DNA of 36,901 bases from an uncultured beta proteobacterium (GTDB taxonomy: Bacteria > Pseudomonadota > Gammaproteobacteria > Burkholderiales > Rhodocyclaceae), in contig CAIZKA010000147.1 in assembly GCA_903933395.1 (NCBI GenBank), forward strand, positions 1 to 36,901, written 5' to 3'. Numbering within the stretch: the stretch's first letter is position 1; each line of letters opens with the position of its first letter. The translations under genes were made by a program, and so were the position numbers. The notes below the pieces were generated by a model. That model had not been told where the DNA came from. It did no database searches and worked only from the letters and a program-made list of their open reading frames with translations. Positions 9,700-16,697 of this stretch are shown piece by piece.

Positions 9700-10596
9700 G
9701 TGATTCGTTCCATGTTCCGTGCCGCGCTCGCGGCACTCATGCTTGCCGCTGCGCCGGGAGTCGGCGCCGGCGACACGCCGAAGCCTGCATCCGCGGCGCC
9801 CGCGCCCGGCCTCGTCGCCGTGCCGCAGGGCGACCGCAGCGGCCTGACGCTCCTCACCCTCGACAGCGAGGCCGCCTACAAACGCTCGCAGGATGCAGTC
9901 GGCAAGCCGGTGGGCGACCATGTGCTGCTCGACCGCCAGGGCCGACCCGTGCGCCTGGCCGATTACAAGGGCAAGCCGCTGCTGGTGAATTTCATCTACA
10001 CCGCCTGCTTCCAGGTCTGCCCCACTACCACCAGGAATTTGCAGAAGGCCGTCGAGAATACCGTCGGCATGCTCGGGGCGGATCGTTTCAACGTCGTCAG
10101 CATCGGCTTCAACCAGCCCTTCGATTCTCCGCAGGCGATGAAGGCCTTCGCGACCCAGCACGGCATCCACCTGCCCAACTGGGAATTCCTCAGTCCGGCA
10201 GCCGCCATCGTCGATGAACTGACGCAGAATTTCGGCTTCAGCTATGCCGCCACCACCGCCGGCTTCGACCACGTGAACCAGGTCACCCTGGTCGATGCCG
10301 ACGGCAGGATCGTCCGCCAGATCTATGGCGAGCGCTTCACCGCCCAGGATCTCGCCGAGCCGCTCAAGGCCATGATCACCGGCGCGCCGATTCCGCCGCA
10401 GACCGGCACGCTGGCGGAACTGGTCGATCGCGTAAGGATCATCTGCTCGGTGTATGACCCGGTCACCGGGCGCTACCGCACCAACTACGCGCTCTACTTC
10501 GAAATCGCCGGCTTCATCAGCTTCATGGCCTTCATGGGCTGGGTGGCCTGGAGCTTCATGCGCAAGCGCGGCGGCGAGAAGATTCAACGCGGTTGA
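9700..10596 (+). CDS. SCO1/SenC copper chaperone with C-terminal membrane anchor
   Basis: A 298-residue periplasmic thioredoxin-fold protein. An N-terminal signal (FRAALAALMLAAAPGVGAG) is followed by the SCO core with CFQVC (CxxxC) and the distal copper His in GFDHVNQ. Unusually it has a C-terminal extension ending in a membrane helix (YFEIAGFISFMAFMGWVAW) and a basic tail. SCO proteins load or reduce the CuA site of subunit II. The start is GTG 9700; ATG 9712 is an alternative. The senC next to norSY in ammonia oxidisers is a precedent for this neighbourhood. The stop codon overlaps the FNR-type site for the next gene. Confidence 0.9.
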   Translation: MIRSMFRAALAALMLAAAPGVGAGDTPKPASAAPAPGLVAVPQGDRSGLTLLTLDSEAAYKRSQDAVGKPVGDHVLLDRQGRPVRLADYKGKPLLVNFIYTACFQVCPTTTRNLQKAVENTVGMLGADRFNVVSIGFNQPFDSPQAMKAFATQHGIHLPNWEFLSPAAAIVDELTQNFGFSYAATTAGFDHVNQVTLVDADGRIVRQIYGERFTAQDLAEPLKAMITGAPIPPQTGTLAELVDRVRIICSVYDPVTGRYRTNYALYFEIAGFISFMAFMGWVAWSFMRKRGGEKIQRG

Positions 10597-10641
10597 TTCG
10601 AGTCAAGTCGGAAAACCTCCGGCTCGAATATCATCAAGCGC
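10593..10641 (+). promoter_or_regulatory. FNR/DNR-type class II promoter inside the cluster
   Basis: TTGATTCGAGTCAA at 10593-10606 matches TTGAT-N4-ATCAA with one mismatch. If it sits at -48 to -35, the transcript starts at 10641, and the -12 to -7 hexamer is TATCAT (10629-10634), 5 of 6 to TATAAT. This is the best-formed promoter seen in the window. The site overlaps the TGA of the SCO gene and serves the cytochrome b fusion genes from 10682. Confidence 0.78.
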
Positions 10642-10681
10642 TAATGGTCGGCACCCGCACCGGCGCCAGGAAAGTCCCCAC

Positions 10682-12232
10682 GTGAGCTTGCAAGCTGTAG
10701 CCCAGACCGGCTTCGAACGCATCGAGAACGCCTTCGACGCGTCCTTCGGCGGTGCCGACAATCCGTTGCGCCATCTCGGCGCATTCGGACTGTTCTTCCT
10801 CTGGATCCTGGTTGCCAGCGGCCTGTACCTCTACACCGTGCTCGACACCAGCATCGAAGGCGTCTACAGCTCGATCGGCTGGCTCACGCGCGAACAGTGG
10901 TATCTCGGCGGCGTGCTGCGCAGCCTGCACCGCTACGCCTCCGACGCCTTTGTCATCGTCATGTTCCTGCACCTGCTGCGCGAATGGGCCTGCGGCCGCT
11001 ACCACGGCTTCCGCTTCTACTCCTGGATCACCGGCGTGCCGCTGATCTGGCTGGTCTATGTTTCGGGCATCGGCGGCTACTGGATCGTCTGGGATCGCGT
11101 GGCGCAGTTCTCGGCCGTTGCGACGATGGAACTGCTCGACTGGCTGCCGATTTTCAGCGAGCCGGCGGCGCGCAATTTCCTCGCTCCCTACTCGATCAGC
11201 GACCGCTTCTTCACCGTGCTCGTCTTCATCCACATCGGCGTGCCGCTGATGCTGATCCTCGGCCTCTGGGCCCATGTCAATCGCATCAGCCGGGTCGACT
11301 ACCTGCCGACGCGGCGCGCGATGCTGGCGACCCTGACTGCCTTCCTGCTGCTGGCCGCGATCAAACCGGCAGTAAGCGAACTTCCCGCCGACCTGACCCT
11401 GACACCGGTCGACGTCAGGCTGGACTGGTTCTTCCTTTTCCTCCATCCGCTGACCGACCTCACTTCGCCGGCCGCGATTTGGACGTTGATCTTCGGCGCC
11501 ACGATACTGCTTTTCGCCCTGCCCTTTCTGCCGCATCCGCAGGCACAGCCGATCGCCGTGGTCGATGCCGCCAACTGCAACGGCTGCAGCCGCTGCCACG
11601 TCGACTGCCCCTACGAGGCGATCACCATGGCGCCGCATCCCGACAAGGCGGACCACAGGATCGCCGTCGTCGATGCCGACAACTGCGCCGGCTGCGGCAT
11701 CTGCGCAGGTTCATGCCCGTCGTCGACGCCCTTCCGCAGCCAGGAAAGACTGGTGACCGGCATCGACATGCCGCAGCAGCCGGTCGACCTCCAGCGCCAG
11801 GAACTCGAAGCAAAGCTTGCGCAACTGAAGGGCAGGACCCGGCTCGTCGTCTTCGGTTGCGACCAGGGCGCGAATGTCAGCGCGCTGGCCACGGCGGATA
11901 CCGCCACCCTGAGCCTGATCTGCACCGGCATGCTGCCGCCGTCCTTCGTCGAATACGCACTGCGCAGCGGCGCCGACGGCGTCGTAGTCGCCGGCTGTCG
12001 CGAGGGCGGCTGCGATTTCCGCCTCGGCATGGAATGGACGCGGGAGCGCCTCTCCCGCCAACGCGAACCGCATCTGCGCAACCTCGTCCCCCTCGACCGC
12101 CTGCAACTGGTGCATGCTTCGCGCAGCGAAGGCAGGCAACTCGCCGCGGCGGTCAATGAATTCAGAACCCGACTCGAAACTGATATGACAGCAAGCACCA
12201 GGCCACCCGCCTACTCCCGGAGAAACAGATGA
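10682..12232 (+). CDS. Cytochrome b / 2[4Fe-4S] ferredoxin / MvhD-like fusion protein
   Basis: A 516-residue fusion. Residues 1-285 are a cytochrome b N-terminal domain with His83/His97 and His184/His198, each pair 14 apart as in bc1/b6f, so two hemes b. The usual PEWY segment is altered to LDWF (about 247-250). Residues about 291-350 form a ferredoxin with two CxxCxxCxxxCP motifs (Cys299-309 and 335-345). The C-terminal 130 residues resemble the delta subunit of methyl-viologen hydrogenase (MvhD), with Cys393, 414, 439 and 444 in place for a [2Fe-2S] site. About six spans put the soluble domains in the cytoplasm. The start is GTG 10682, 41 nt after the predicted transcript start. Expected role: electron exchange between a cytoplasmic carrier and membrane hemes/quinone. 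Confidence 0.85.
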   Translation: MSLQAVAQTGFERIENAFDASFGGADNPLRHLGAFGLFFLWILVASGLYLYTVLDTSIEGVYSSIGWLTREQWYLGGVLRSLHRYASDAFVIVMFLHLLREWACGRYHGFRFYSWITGVPLIWLVYVSGIGGYWIVWDRVAQFSAVATMELLDWLPIFSEPAARNFLAPYSISDRFFTVLVFIHIGVPLMLILGLWAHVNRISRVDYLPTRRAMLATLTAFLLLAAIKPAVSELPADLTLTPVDVRLDWFFLFLHPLTDLTSPAAIWTLIFGATILLFALPFLPHPQAQPIAVVDAANCNGCSRCHVDCPYEAITMAPHPDKADHRIAVVDADNCAGCGICAGSCPSSTPFRSQERLVTGIDMPQQPVDLQRQELEAKLAQLKGRTRLVVFGCDQGANVSALATADTATLSLICTGMLPPSFVEYALRSGADGVVVAGCREGGCDFRLGMEWTRERLSRQREPHLRNLVPLDRLQLVHASRSEGRQLAAAVNEFRTRLETDMTASTRPPAYSRRNR

Positions 12233-12346
12233 CCGCATTCCCCCCGGCCCCCGTGCCAAGCAAGGGGGTGACGATTGTTCGCGAGCAATGCCCGCTCCAT
12301 GTACTTGGCTGTTCCTCCTTGGGACGGCCCTGCGAAGGAACTCATC

Positions 12347-12847
12347 ATGCCTAAGCCCGCCGCCATCGTCGGTCAGATCATCCTCTACGGCGCCTTTGCC
12401 GCCTTCATCGGCTATTTCTCGACCGCGCCGACCTACAAGCAGATCGGCGACGACGTCGCGCTGATCAAGCTGTCGATGAGCCACCTCGGCGGCCGCGAGT
12501 GCCGCAAGCGCACACCCGAGGAACTGGCGAAAATGCCGCCCAACATGCGCGCGCCGCTGGATTGCCCGCGGGGCCGCTCCGACATCAAGCTGGTGCTGGA
12601 ACTCGACGGCAAGCCGATGTTCGAGACCGTGATGCATCCCACGGGACTGTCCGGCGACGGCGTCTCCACGGTCTACAAGCGCTTTGAGGTGAAGGCCGGC
12701 ACCTACAAGCTGGCGGTGAAGATGAACGACAACCTGATCCTCAACACCGACTTCAATTTCGTCAAGGAAGCGCAGATCACGCTGAAACCGGCACAGGTGC
12801 TGGTGATCGATTTCAACCCGGACAAGGGCGGGCTGTTCTTCCAGTAG
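12347..12847 (+). CDS. Unknown membrane-anchored periplasmic protein of the NO-reductase cluster
   Basis: A 166-residue protein I do not recognise. One N-terminal hydrophobic helix (GQIILYGAFAAFIGYFS) acts as an anchor or uncleaved signal. The rest looks beta-rich and periplasmic (DIKLVLELDGKPMFETVMHP, YKLAVKMNDNLIL), with two cysteines (GRECRKR and PLDCPRG) that could form a disulfide. GAAGGAA precedes the ATG at 12347 by about 7 nt. It lies between the two cytochrome b fusion genes in the same direction, so it may be a subunit or assembly factor for them. There is no cofactor-binding motif. Confidence 0.8.
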   Translation: MPKPAAIVGQIILYGAFAAFIGYFSTAPTYKQIGDDVALIKLSMSHLGGRECRKRTPEELAKMPPNMRAPLDCPRGRSDIKLVLELDGKPMFETVMHPTGLSGDGVSTVYKRFEVKAGTYKLAVKMNDNLILNTDFNFVKEAQITLKPAQVLVIDFNPDKGGLFFQ

Positions 12848-12887
12848 ATGCAAAAACAAATGCGAATTGAACTCCCCCACCCCCCAA

Positions 12888-12963
12888 CCCCCGCCCAGGC
12901 GGGGGTGACTGTCAGCTCGGCAAGCTCGACAGTGACGGGGTACTTCGTTCATCGCAACGAAGT
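12888..12963 (+). other. Hairpin-rich intergenic segment
   Basis: Three inverted repeats stand in a row in the 158-bp gap before the second cytochrome b fusion: CCCCCGCC-CA-GGCGGGGG (12888-12905), ACTGTC...GACAGT with inner AGCT pairing (12908-12933), and ACTTCGTT-6 nt-AACGAAGT (12942-12963). None is followed by a T-run. The segment may affect mRNA stability or readthrough into the last gene of the cluster. Confidence 0.55.
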
Positions 12964-13005
12964 GTATTCCACATCAATCCCCATCCCCCTGCGCGGACAC
13001 AGACC

Positions 13006-14916
13006 ATGCTGACCCTCCTGCAAAAAATCGTGCGCTGGTTCTTCATGCGCGCCGAAAACCTGTTCAACGTCGCCTTCGGCGAGAAGCTGAACCCTTTCTA
13101 CCATCTCGGCACCATCAGCTTCTGGCAGTTCTGGCTCTTGATCGGCACCGGCATCTACCTCTACATCTTCGCCGATACCGCCGTGCATGACGCCTACGAA
13201 TCGGTGGAGCGCATCACCCACGACCAGTGGTGGGCCGGCGGCATCATGCGCAGCATCCACCGCTACGCCACCGACGGCATGATCCTGACCATGCTGCTGC
13301 ACATGCTGCGGCACTTCGCCTACGACCGTTACCGCGGCTTCCGCTGGTTCTCCTGGGCCACCGGCATCGCCCTGATCTGGCTGGTGTATATCTCGGGCCT
13401 GAACGGCTTCATGCTGGTGTGGGACAAGCTGGCGCAGTTCGTCGTGGTCGCCACCGCCGAATGGTTCGATGCGCTGCCGATGTTCAACGGCACCCTGATC
13501 CGCAACTTCATCTACCAGGAAAACGTCACCAGCCGGCTGTTCACCCTGCTCGCCTTCATCCACCTCGGCGCACCGCTGATCGCCGGCGTCATCGCCTGGA
13601 TACATGTGCAGCGCGTGCCGCGCGCCCACGTCAATCCGCCGCGGTCGATCGCGATCGCCTTCACATTGATGTTCGTCGTGCTCGCCCTGGTCAAGCCGGT
13701 GGTGAGTCAGGGCGGCGAAGCCGACATGCTGGTGGTGCCGACCAATATCGCCTTTGACTGGTTCCAGATGCCGGTGCTGGCGCTGGTCTATGTCGTCAAT
13801 CCGCTCTACCTCTGGTTCGGCATCGTCGGCCTGTCGCTGCTGCTGTTCCTTGCTCCCTGGCTGCCGCCCAAGCGCATGGGTGCCGGCAAGGCCGAAGCCC
13901 TGGTGACCTTCCACCCCGACCACCGGGCCGTCGCCATCCGCTTCGACGAAACCCTGCTCGATGCCGGCCTGCGCCAGGACATCAACCTGCCCTACGAGTG
14001 CCGCAACGGCGGCTGCGGCAATTGCAAATGCACGGTGCTCTCCGGCAATGTGGACCCCGGCCTTTATCAACCGAGCGCGCTGTCGGCAGAGGAACTCGCC
14101 GCCGGCAAGGTGCTGCTGTGCTGCGCTACGGCGCTGGGCGATGTCGAGATCGAATATGAATCATCCGCGGCGCCCGCCGCGATCCGGCAATACACCGCGC
14201 GCGTGCTTCGTATGGAAAAGCTGACCCACGACGTGATGCGCGTCATGCTCAAGCTACCCGAAGGACAGCAGATTCCGTTCAAGGCCGGGCAGTACATCAA
14301 CATCGTGCTCGATGACGGTCAGCACCGCGCCTTCTCCTTCGCCAATCCGCCGCACCAGCCGGACCTGATCGAACTGCAGATCCGCCTGATGCCGAATGGC
14401 CGCTTCACCACGCACGTCTTCGAGCAGATGAAGGTCGGCGATACCGTCAGGTTCGAAGGCCCGCTGGGCGATTTCTCCCTGCGCGAATCCGAGCGCCCCA
14501 TCGTCTTCGTCGCCGGCGCCACGGGCTTCGCCCCGGTCAAGAGCATGGTCGAGGACGCCTTCCATCGCGGCCTCAAGCGGCCCATCTACCTCTACTGGGG
14601 CGTGCGCCGGCTGGCCGACCTCTACCTGCCCGACCTGCCGCAAAGCTGGGCGAAGGAGCACGAGAACTTCCATTTCGTCCCGGTCCTTTCGGATGCCGCA
14701 CCCGAGGACAACTGGCAGGGCCGCACCGGCCTGGTGCACGAAGCCATCCTCGAGGATTTCCCCGACCTCAGGGGCAAGGAGATTTACGCCTGCGGCTCGG
14801 TGAAGATGGTCGAGGCGATCTTCCCCTCGCTGAAGAACCAGGGCGCCGAGGAAGGCATGTGCTTCTCCGATGCCTTCACCGTCTCGGCGCGCTCGATGGC
14901 CTTCCAGCCGAAGTAG
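13006..14916 (+). CDS. Cytochrome b / [2Fe-2S] / FAD-NAD(P)H reductase fusion protein
   Basis: A 636-residue fusion. Residues 1-290 are a cytochrome b domain paralogous to that at 10682, with His85/His99 and His186/His200 (14 apart) and FDWF where PEWY would be. Residues about 297-385 are a plant-type ferredoxin with Cys332, Cys337, Cys340 and Cys373 (C-x4-C-x2-C...C). The C-terminal 240 residues are a ferredoxin-reductase-type module: RAFSF for FAD, VAGATGFAPVKSM for the nucleotide, YACGSVKM near the end. The order resembles phenol hydroxylase or CDP-glucoseen reductase reductases, here tethered to a diheme membrane domain. Predicted flow: NAD(P)H, FAD, [2Fe-2S], hemes b, quinone or partner. 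Last gene of the cluster. Confidence 0.87.
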   Translation: MLTLLQKIVRWFFMRAENLFNVAFGEKLNPFYHLGTISFWQFWLLIGTGIYLYIFADTAVHDAYESVERITHDQWWAGGIMRSIHRYATDGMILTMLLHMLRHFAYDRYRGFRWFSWATGIALIWLVYISGLNGFMLVWDKLAQFVVVATAEWFDALPMFNGTLIRNFIYQENVTSRLFTLLAFIHLGAPLIAGVIAWIHVQRVPRAHVNPPRSIAIAFTLMFVVLALVKPVVSQGGEADMLVVPTNIAFDWFQMPVLALVYVVNPLYLWFGIVGLSLLLFLAPWLPPKRMGAGKAEALVTFHPDHRAVAIRFDETLLDAGLRQDINLPYECRNGGCGNCKCTVLSGNVDPGLYQPSALSAEELAAGKVLLCCATALGDVEIEYESSAAPAAIRQYTARVLRMEKLTHDVMRVMLKLPEGQQIPFKAGQYINIVLDDGQHRAFSFANPPHQPDLIELQIRLMPNGRFTTHVFEQMKVGDTVRFEGPLGDFSLRESERPIVFVAGATGFAPVKSMVEDAFHRGLKRPIYLYWGVRRLADLYLPDLPQSWAKEHENFHFVPVLSDAAPEDNWQGRTGLVHEAILEDFPDLRGKEIYACGSVKMVEAIFPSLKNQGAEEGMCFSDAFTVSARSMAFQPK

Positions 14917-14949
14917 CCGGCGGGGATTCCGGAAAATCCGACGCCACGC

Positions 14950-14970
14950 GGCGACATGATTTATGTCGCC
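14950..14970 (+). terminator. Possible terminator hairpin after the cluster
   Basis: A perfect 8-bp stem GGCGACAT / ATGTCGCC with a 5-nt loop, 33 nt past the last stop codon. There is no T-run, so termination would be weak or factor-dependent. Confidence 0.4.
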
Positions 14971-15256
14971 GGGCGATAGCGTCTGGTTGGTGATCTATCT
15001 TGCTTCGCAAAATGCCGCAAGTTTTAGGATCTGGGCGCAACTGGAAGGACTCACCTTTCTGCCGGCGCTCCCACATCTGCGCCTTCTGGCTTTCCGGGTA
15101 ATTGATCCTCGGCCTTCGTTTCATTTGCAACACTCCATCTGCATATGCAGTTTCTAGTGGGTTGGGCCGCCACGAATTCTATGCAGCAACCTTGCCTGCC
15201 GGTGAAGCTGAATCCCATTGGCACAGCTTGCCGGCGGTCGGCGTGCTTCACTTCAA

Positions 15257-15291
15257 CCCCCAAGATTGGGTATATAACCCAATCTTGGGGG
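15257..15291. promoter_or_regulatory. Perfect palindrome, candidate enhancer for the sigma54 activator
   Basis: Two 15-nt arms (CCCCCAAGATTGGGT and its exact complement) flank a 5-nt AT core. The centre lies about 141 bp upstream of the predicted sigma54 transcript start, the usual distance for an NtrC-family activator site. The cognate-looking activator is encoded at 18057-19463. As an RNA hairpin it lacks a T-run on either side, which argues against a terminator. Confidence 0.6.
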
Positions 15292-15307
15292 AAAGAACTC
15301 ATGACCA

Positions 15308-15331
15308 CGGCCATGGCCATGGCCATGGCCA
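15308..15331. repeat. Hexamer tandem repeat GGCCAT
   Basis: About three and a half tandem copies of GGCCAT, just after an ATG that has GGGGGAAAG upstream. The frame gives only a 15-residue peptide (MTTAMAMAMANSRRI). The repeat sits between the palindrome and the sigma54-type promoter, so slippage here would alter enhancer-promoter spacing by 6 bp steps. Confidence 0.6.
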
Positions 15332-15388
15332 ACTCGAGAAGAATCTAATTTCACATATTAATCAACGAACTGTGAGTTCTTTTCAAGC

Positions 15389-15415
15389 TGGCATCCTTTC
15401 TGCGTACATGTGGGG
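15389..15415 (+). promoter_or_regulatory. Sigma54 (RpoN) promoter
   Basis: TGGCATCCTTTCTGC at 15389-15403 fits TGGCAC-N5-TTGC: the invariant GG and GC are 10 nt apart, with mismatches only at the C of CAC and the first T. The transcript would start near 15415, 75 nt before the ATG at 15490. A sigma54-dependent activator is encoded downstream on the same strand. Confidence 0.7.
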
Positions 15416-15489
15416 CATCACCGGCTCGCGACGAGTTTGGTGTTATCGGGTTTCAAGCCCGACCAACCTCACACTTATGGAGAACAATC

Positions 15490-15678
15490 ATGAAATATGC
15501 CATCGCTCGCATCGTTTCTGGCCTGATCGCCTCGTCGGTACTGGCATTCGCGCTGGTGGGCCCGGCAGCGGCGGCAAACAGCACCAGCCTGGGCCACGGC
15601 GTCAAGTGCACCTGGGTACTGGTTTCATCGATCAACGGCACCAACACCTATAAGCAGGTTTGCCGCAAGGGCGTCTGA
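15490..15678 (+). CDS. Small secreted protein
   Basis: A 62-residue preprotein. A signal peptide (ARIVSGLIASSVLAFALVGPAAA) with an AXA cleavage site leaves a mature part of about 33 residues beginning near ANSTSLGHG. It has two cysteines (KCTWVL and QVCRKG) that could form one disulfide. GGAG lies 9 nt before the ATG. It is the first gene behind the sigma54-type promoter and overlaps the start of the outer-membrane protein gene by 19 bp. I recognise no family; a secreted peptide under sigma54 control is the descriptive limit. Confidence 0.75.
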   Translation: MKYAIARIVSGLIASSVLAFALVGPAAAANSTSLGHGVKCTWVLVSSINGTNTYKQVCRKGV

Positions 15679-16637
15679 TCGCAATCGCGCCTGCCGGGCG
15701 CGGCTTGCGTCGCCTGGCAGCGCTGGCCGCCGCGCTCGCGCTGCCGGCGCTGGCCGAGGTCTCGACCCCGCCGGCAACGTCAGGCGTCGCCGTCGAAGTC
15801 GGTTTCGGCCACGAGTCGCAGACGTCTCCGCTATTTCGGGTCTCTCCCGAAGGCACGTTGATACGCATGGAAGGCGTCGACCGCCTGGCCGGAGCGCACT
15901 ACCAGGGCAGTTTGAGCGGCTTCGCGGATTTCCCGGTGGGCCCCGACTGGCGCCTGGCCCTCGGTGGCGACATCCGTTACAAGCGGGCGCCGGGGGTGCA
16001 GGCGCTGGATTTCGCCATGGCCTCGGTGAATCCGATGCTGCGCACCGCGCTTGCCGGCGGCTTCTTCGGCATCGGTCCCAACCTGCAACGAACCGATGTC
16101 GCCGGCGAACGCTTCCGCTCGGTTCGCGGCTGGCATGCCGACTGGGCAGCCGCGGACCTGGCTGGCAACAACTGGCAGCTGTTTCTCGATCGCGGCACCA
16201 ATCGCCACTGGGGTGACCTGATCGACCTGGATTCGACCGCCACCCTGTTCATGGTCAGGCGGCGACAGGTGGAGCCCCTGCCAGGGATAGACGCGATCGA
16301 CGTCGAAGCGGCCGTCGGGCGCGAGCGCAACGACCGCGGCTTCGCCGAACTGTCCAATCGATACGCATTCCTTCGGGTGTCGCTGGATCGCCGCCAGTGG
16401 GGCGTCGGCTGGAGCCTCGGCATGTCATGGCAAACCGACGCGTTTGACGACACGGCACTGCCCGGCCTGCCGGCACGTCGGGACCGCTCGACGACGCTGG
16501 AGTTCGCCGCCGCTTACGAGATCGCCCCTGGACACACCCTCAAGTTTGAAGCTACGGGCGCCACCAATCGCGCGAACCTGGAACTGTACGAAAATCGCTA
16601 TCGCCAGTTTTCGCTGGCGTATGGCACAAGTTGGTAG
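15660..16637 (+). CDS. Predicted outer-membrane beta-barrel protein
   Basis: Up to 325 residues. A signal peptide (LRRLAALAAALALPALA) is followed by sequence with alternating hydrophobic/polar strands, many Gly/Trp/Tyr/Arg, and a C-terminus ending YRQFSLAYGTSW, a pattern with terminal aromatic residue as in outer-membrane barrels. The start is uncertain: TTG 15660 lies just after an in-frame stop at 15651, while TTG 15705 would start right at the signal peptide; neither has a clear ribosome site, so translation may be coupled to the overlapping small secreted gene. No assigned family; it vaguely recalls SlaM-type barrel domains. Confidence 0.65.
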   Translation: MPQGRLIAIAPAGRGLRRLAALAAALALPALAEVSTPPATSGVAVEVGFGHESQTSPLFRVSPEGTLIRMEGVDRLAGAHYQGSLSGFADFPVGPDWRLALGGDIRYKRAPGVQALDFAMASVNPMLRTALAGGFFGIGPNLQRTDVAGERFRSVRGWHADWAAADLAGNNWQLFLDRGTNRHWGDLIDLDSTATLFMVRRRQVEPLPGIDAIDVEAAVGRERNDRGFAELSNRYAFLRVSLDRRQWGVGWSLGMSWQTDAFDDTALPGLPARRDRSTTLEFAAAYEIAPGHTLKFEATGATNRANLELYENRYRQFSLAYGTSW

Positions 16638-16697
16638 CTGTCGGCCGGGACATGTGTCGCGGCGTGATAAAGTTTCGGCACTTCAAGGAGCAGCACG

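Larger units (their letters stand above)
14917..15489. other. 573-bp intergenic regulatory region
   Basis: No convincing gene lies here. It holds a hairpin after the reductase gene (14950-14970), a perfect palindrome (15257-15291), a short hexamer repeat (15308-15331) and a sigma54-type promoter (15389-15403). Short open frames on both strands show no family character. Confidence 0.7.

Noticed and set aside
8806..10587. Long antisense open frame (593 codons) opposite ctaB and the SCO gene
   Set aside because: It is a shadow of two well-supported genes: composition is Asp/Gly/His/Glu-rich with no domain, and GC-rich codon use leaves the opposite frame open.
12275..12288. TTGTTCGCGAGCAA as a fourth FNR-type site
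   Set aside because: Two mismatches to the consensus and a poor -10 (GTTCCT) at the expected place; may be a chance palindrome.
15219..15231. TGGCAC..TTGC sequence resembling a sigma54 promoter
   Set aside because: GG and GC are only 8 nt apart in place of 10; the spacing is invariant for sigma54.
15257..15291. Palindrome as an intrinsic terminator
   Set aside because: No T-run follows on either strand, and it lies more than 340 bp after the last gene; the enhancer reading fits distance better.
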